Source: SIG299 sp051880375 (GTDB lineage: Bacteria > Bacillota > Clostridia > Lachnospirales > Lachnospiraceae). Taken from it: 64,000 nucleotides of DNA. Both the position numbers and the translations under genes were made by a program. Positions 60,800-64,000 of the stretch are shown here, one piece after another; position 1 is the first letter of the stretch, and every line of letters starts with the position of its first letter. The notes under the pieces are model-generated. The model saw only the letters and a list, made by a program, of their open reading frames with translations. It was not told the DNA's origin and made no database searches. The stretch covers positions 22,135 through 86,134 of the forward strand of contig JBJENV010000021.1 in the NCBI GenBank assembly GCA_051880375.1, read 5' to 3'.

Positions 60800-61399
60800 A
60801 TGGGAAAGCTGATACAGAATATATTGGATTCTTTAAAGCTGACAGATGAAGATGATGATTTTGAAGATGATGATCGAATGGAAGACAAACGTGCCAGAAG
60901 AGAGCCTGTAAGGCAGGTTGTTCCGGAAAGGGAAATGACTCCGCCAAGGCGTTTTGAATCCGGCAGACCTCAAAAAAGCGTACCACAGCCAAAGCAGGTA
61001 TCTTCCTATGAAGAAGAGGAAGATTATGAGGTTTCCAGAAAGGAGCGTGTTTCCCGTATGGACAGGCAGTCAGTCAGTCGTATTGTACCTCTTCGTCCGG
61101 CTACTCACGGTTTAGAGGTTTGTATTATGAAGCCTACACGCTTTGAGGATTCTCAGGATGTATGCGATATGTTAAAAAACGAACGTGCTATTATTGTAAA
61201 TCTGGAAGGGTTAGATATCGCTCTGGCACAGCGTATCATGGATTTCATTTCCGGCGCCATATATTCCTTAAATGCAAAAATTCATCAGATTTCCGGTTAT
61301 GTATTCTGCATTTCTCCGGAAAAAGTGGATATCAGTGGCGATTACATGGATATGATTCAGCAGACAGGTTTTGAAGTACCGAATCTGACAAGAAAATAA
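60800..61399 (+). CDS. sepF: Cell division protein SepF
   Basis: A 199-residue SepF protein: an N-terminal amphipathic segment (MGKLIQNILDSLKL) that binds membrane, a charged linker, and the C-terminal DUF552 domain (EVCIMKPTRFEDSQDVCDML, ERAIIVNLEGLD, AQRIMDFISGAIYSL). It bundles FtsZ. The ATG at 60800 is chosen over a GTG at 60791 that overlaps yggS. Confidence 0.93.
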   Translation: MGKLIQNILDSLKLTDEDDDFEDDDRMEDKRARREPVRQVVPEREMTPPRRFESGRPQKSVPQPKQVSSYEEEEDYEVSRKERVSRMDRQSVSRIVPLRPATHGLEVCIMKPTRFEDSQDVCDMLKNERAIIVNLEGLDIALAQRIMDFISGAIYSLNAKIHQISGYVFCISPEKVDISGDYMDMIQQTGFEVPNLTRK

Positions 61400-61402
61400 C
61401 CA

Positions 61403-62200
61403 ATGAAGAGTGAAAAAGACGAACTGATTTTTAAGAGAAAGCTGATAGAAGCAGCTAAACTTGCATATGAATGCGGAATTGCAGTTACCTCGGATTTTTT
61501 AGGGCTTGCAGAGCAGAATCTGTTTCACGAAATACAAAGAGAACTGCCCGCAGTCGGTTATACCTGCTTTGGCGGAGTACCTGGTGCGGAGCGCTTCTGT
61601 ATTCGTTTTGATGGTACGGTCGCAGTGTCCGGTTTAACACAGCTGGAGCTTACAGAGGAAATTGCGGCAGAATATCCGATTTCGTGTATCCGGGTTTCTC
61701 CATCGGCACCAAAATACAGTGAGGAATTATCTCATAGGGATTATCTTGGTTCTCTGCTTTCCCTTGGGGTAAACCGTAGTAAAACAGGTGATATTTATCT
61801 TCGTGGCGAAATTGCATTTGTATTCTGCACAGATAATATGGCAGATTTTCTTTGCAGGGAATGGCTGCAGGTGAAGCATACACAGATTCACTGTGAGACT
61901 GTGGTACCTGATTCAGAGGCTTTGTTGGCACCTACCTTGCAGGAAATTACAGGTACGGTGCCTTCTTTACGGTTGGATGCCTTAATTGCAGCGGCATTTC
62001 AAACCTCTCGCAGCAGCCTGACAAATTATATTGAAGCCGGAAAGGTATTTATAAACGGCAGGATGATAATGAAACCCGGTGTGGAAATCAAAGAGAAGGA
62101 TGTTGTTTCCATTCGTGGCAAGGGAAGATTTTTTTTAGATGAAGTCAGAAACACAACAAAAAAAGGGCGCATCGTTGTGGTAATTCAAAAGTACATGTAG
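61403..62200 (+). CDS. ylmH: YlmH-family S4 RNA-binding protein
   Basis: A 265-residue protein with the YlmH N-terminal domain and a C-terminal S4 domain (LRLDALIAAAFQTSRSSL, IEAGKVFINGRM). YlmH binds ribosomes or tRNA-bearing 50S subunits in rescue pathways. It lies between sepF and divIVA, as in most Firmicutes. Confidence 0.93.
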   Translation: MKSEKDELIFKRKLIEAAKLAYECGIAVTSDFLGLAEQNLFHEIQRELPAVGYTCFGGVPGAERFCIRFDGTVAVSGLTQLELTEEIAAEYPISCIRVSPSAPKYSEELSHRDYLGSLLSLGVNRSKTGDIYLRGEIAFVFCTDNMADFLCREWLQVKHTQIHCETVVPDSEALLAPTLQEITGTVPSLRLDALIAAAFQTSRSSLTNYIEAGKVFINGRMIMKPGVEIKEKDVVSIRGKGRFFLDEVRNTTKKGRIVVVIQKYM

Positions 62201-62213
62201 GAGGATTCATATT

Positions 62214-62804
62214 ATGCTGACACCGATTGAAATTCAAAACAGAGTGTTTAAGTCCGGAGGGCTTGGCTATGACAAAAAGGATGTAGACAGCTTCATGAAA
62301 GAAATCTCGGACAGCTACGAAGAGTTATATCGTGAAAAAATGGAGCTTACTGATAAAGTAAACGTCTTAAACGAAGGTCTTCAGTATTATAAAACAATTG
62401 AAAAGACCATGCAGAAGGCACTGATTCTGGCTGAAAAAACGGCAGACGAGACAAAGATTGCAGCGCAGAAAACGGCACGCCAGATTGAAGATGAAGCGAT
62501 TACAAAGTCTCAGATTATTTTAAGTGATGCGAAGAACGAACTGGAACGTCTGCATCAGCAGACTGTTCAGCTCTTACAGCAATATGAGGCATACAAAGCA
62601 CAGTTTAAGAGTCTTGCAGCAGCACAGATTCAGCTTCTGGAGAGCGACAGTTTTCAGATAAATATTGCGACACTGCCTCAGCCGACATTTCCGGAATACA
62701 AATCCTCTGTACCTGATGAAGCAGCAAAAAAACAGACAGCGGATGAGGAGGAACTTCCTAATATTGATTTCAGCTTTGTCGATGCCGCTTCTGAGGAAAA
62801 ATAA
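62214..62804 (+). CDS. divIVA: DivIVA-family protein
   Basis: A 196-residue protein: the DivIVA lipid-binding N-terminus (IEIQNRVFKSGGLGYDKKDV) followed by a long coiled coil (EKMELTDKVNVLNEGLQYYK, TARQIEDEAITKSQ). It marks negatively curved membrane at poles and septum. GTAGGAGG precedes it. Confidence 0.93.
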   Translation: MLTPIEIQNRVFKSGGLGYDKKDVDSFMKEISDSYEELYREKMELTDKVNVLNEGLQYYKTIEKTMQKALILAEKTADETKIAAQKTARQIEDEAITKSQIILSDAKNELERLHQQTVQLLQQYEAYKAQFKSLAAAQIQLLESDSFQINIATLPQPTFPEYKSSVPDEAAKKQTADEEELPNIDFSFVDAASEEK

Positions 62805-62818
62805 GGGGAGGACAGCCA

Positions 62819-63925
62819 ATGAACCACTCAATGACCATATACTATCAGAATACTCCGTGCTATGACATTCTGCTGCAGAATAATTTTCATGGTCTGTATG
62901 AGTCTCTTTCTGCACTCTCTATGGTAAATCAGAGAATCTGCATTGTTACCGATTCTAAAGTAGACGCACATTATGGATGCTTTGTTGAGCAGTATCTCAA
63001 AAAATGCGGATGTGAACAGGTTGTTCGTTTTGTGTTTCCGGAAGGAGAAGAACATAAGACGCTCACTGTAATAGAAGAACTATATGAGTTTCTGATTCAG
63101 CATGATTTTGACCGTTCCGATGTATTACTTGCCCTTGGCGGAGGTGTTACGGGGGATATGACGGGCTTTGCGGCTTCCACCTATCTTCGCGGTATCCGTT
63201 TCGTACAGCTTCCTACCACACTGCTTTCTATGGTAGATTCCAGCATCGGAGGAAAGACCGGCGTCGATTTTAAGGGCTATAAAAACATGGTAGGTGCATT
63301 TTATCAGCCTTCACTTGTATTTGTAAACACCGGCGTTTTAGAGACATTAGATGACCGTCAGAGAGCTTCCGGTATGGGTGAAATCATAAAACACGGTCTG
63401 ATAAAAGACAAGAATTATTATGAATGGCTTTCTTCTCATACAAAAGAAGTATTGGAATTAAATTCTGATGCTCTTTCCGAAATGATATACCGCAGTCAGC
63501 TCATCAAAAAAGCAGTTGTTGAAAATGACCCGAAGGAAAAAGGGGAACGAGCACTTTTAAACTTTGGTCATACCATCGGTCACGCAATTGAAAAAGCGCT
63601 GAATTTTCATTTGCTTCACGGGGAATGTGTAGCGCTGGGCATGGTAGCGGCCGCTTATTTGTCTTTTAGACGTGGCTTTATTAAGAAAGAGGAATTAGTT
63701 CACATGGAGTCAGTTTTGACCGCTTATGGGCTTCCTACGCGCAAAGAAGGACTTCCTGTGCAGGAAATTCTTGAAAACTGTCGGCATGATAAGAAAAAGA
63801 GCGGACAGATTATCCGGTTCATTTTATTAAAACAGATTGGAGAAGCCTTTATCACTACAGATGTTACCTCTGAAGAAATAAAGGCTTCCGTGAAATATCT
63901 TATGGAAGGAACGTTAGAGGTATGA
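62819..63925 (+). CDS. aroB: 3-dehydroquinate synthase
   Basis: A 368-residue NAD- and metal-dependent enzyme, second step of the shikimate pathway. GGGVTGDMTGFAASTYLRG, TTLLSMVDSSIGGKTGV, and metal ligands in GEIIKHGLI, FGHTIGHAIE and LLHGECVALGM are present. Its location with division genes is unusual. Its stop overlaps the lspA start. Confidence 0.95.
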   Translation: MNHSMTIYYQNTPCYDILLQNNFHGLYESLSALSMVNQRICIVTDSKVDAHYGCFVEQYLKKCGCEQVVRFVFPEGEEHKTLTVIEELYEFLIQHDFDRSDVLLALGGGVTGDMTGFAASTYLRGIRFVQLPTTLLSMVDSSIGGKTGVDFKGYKNMVGAFYQPSLVFVNTGVLETLDDRQRASGMGEIIKHGLIKDKNYYEWLSSHTKEVLELNSDALSEMIYRSQLIKKAVVENDPKEKGERALLNFGHTIGHAIEKALNFHLLHGECVALGMVAAAYLSFRRGFIKKEELVHMESVLTAYGLPTRKEGLPVQEILENCRHDKKKSGQIIRFILLKQIGEAFITTDVTSEEIKASVKYLMEGTLEV

Positions 63926-64000
63926 AAAAAGTCCAGTATTTGTGGCACGCTATTGTTTTAGTATTGTTACTTGCACTCGATCAGTTTACAAAGCATCTTG
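63922..64000 (+). CDS. lspA: Signal peptidase II (lipoprotein), N-terminal fragment
   Basis: The first 26 residues of a protein that runs off the window. MKKVQYLWHAIVLVLLLALD and then QFTKHL match the first membrane helix of LspA, including the conserved D-Q-x-T-K. The ATG overlaps the aroB stop (ATGA). It removes signal peptides from lipoproteins. Confidence 0.85.
   Translation, partial: MKKVQYLWHAIVLVLLLALDQFTKHL

Overview
The window looks like a chromosomal segment of a spore-forming, low-to-moderate GC Gram-positive bacterium, most likely Clostridia of the Lachnospiraceae type. The reasons are the housekeeping gene orders (infB-rbfA-truB-ribF; ylxM-ffh-rpsP-khpA-rimM-trmD-rplS-lepB-rbgA-rnhB; der-plsY-gpsA-spoIVA; mutS-mutL-miaA), a spoIVA gene, SepF/YlmH/DivIVA, and strong AGGAGG ribosome binding sites. 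This is a judgement from gene content; the genus cannot be fixed from the sequence. I saw no rRNA, tRNA, CRISPR array or recognisable transposase or integrase.

Layout. (1) 1-4.3 kb: end of infB, then rbfA, truB and ribF, facing a MocR-type regulator across a long hairpin terminator. (2) 4.4-22.1 kb: an accessory region, partly AT-rich. It starts with a lipoprotein and an XRE regulator, then a DUF6273-type surface protein and two duplicated ExbD-like secreted domains. These lead into an ExbB/TolQ-like channel protein, an ExbD-like partner with a coiled coil, and a coil-TM-TM-coil protein. Next comes a kinase / VWA / PP2C / TerY-C group (TerY-P-like signalling triad) and a WYL regulator. The rest holds unknown proteins, an ECF transporter S component, an ATP-grasp enzyme, a second coil-TM-TM-coil paralogue, and a promoter-repeat RNA-terminator-toxin-like unit. 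(3) 22.1-35.7 kb: ylxM-ffh through gpsA, a dense housekeeping run covering SRP, ribosome assembly, tRNA modification and lipid synthesis, ending with an interrupted phosphatase-family gene. (4) 35.7-49.1 kb: spoIVA, an NlpC/P60 wall hydrolase, a membrane MutS homologue, rnhA, mutS, mutL, miaA, a methionine gamma-lyase family gene, DUF4321 and radC. (5) 49.1-64 kb: cell shape and division genes: mreBCD, PBP2, minCDE, rodA, mgsA, then (past a short minus-strand DUF378 gene) a HlyD-like protein, yggS, sepF, ylmH, divIVA, aroB and the start of lspA.

The most interesting parts are in the accessory region. The first is a probable ion-driven ExbB/ExbD-like motor encoded directly before a TerY-P kinase-phosphatase-VWA module and bracketed by two paralogous coiled-coil membrane proteins. 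The second is a unit at 21.2-22.1 kb with the architecture of a type III toxin-antitoxin: a strong promoter, two 84-nt structured RNA repeats plus a third degenerate fragment, an intrinsic terminator, then a gene resembling PBECR4-type nucleases rather than ToxN. Elsewhere, the spoIVA leader carries nested inverted repeats that would hide its ribosome binding site in read-through transcripts but not in a transcript from a putative sigma-E promoter located inside the repeats. The MocR regulator at 2.8-4.2 kb lacks the expected PLP-binding lysine.
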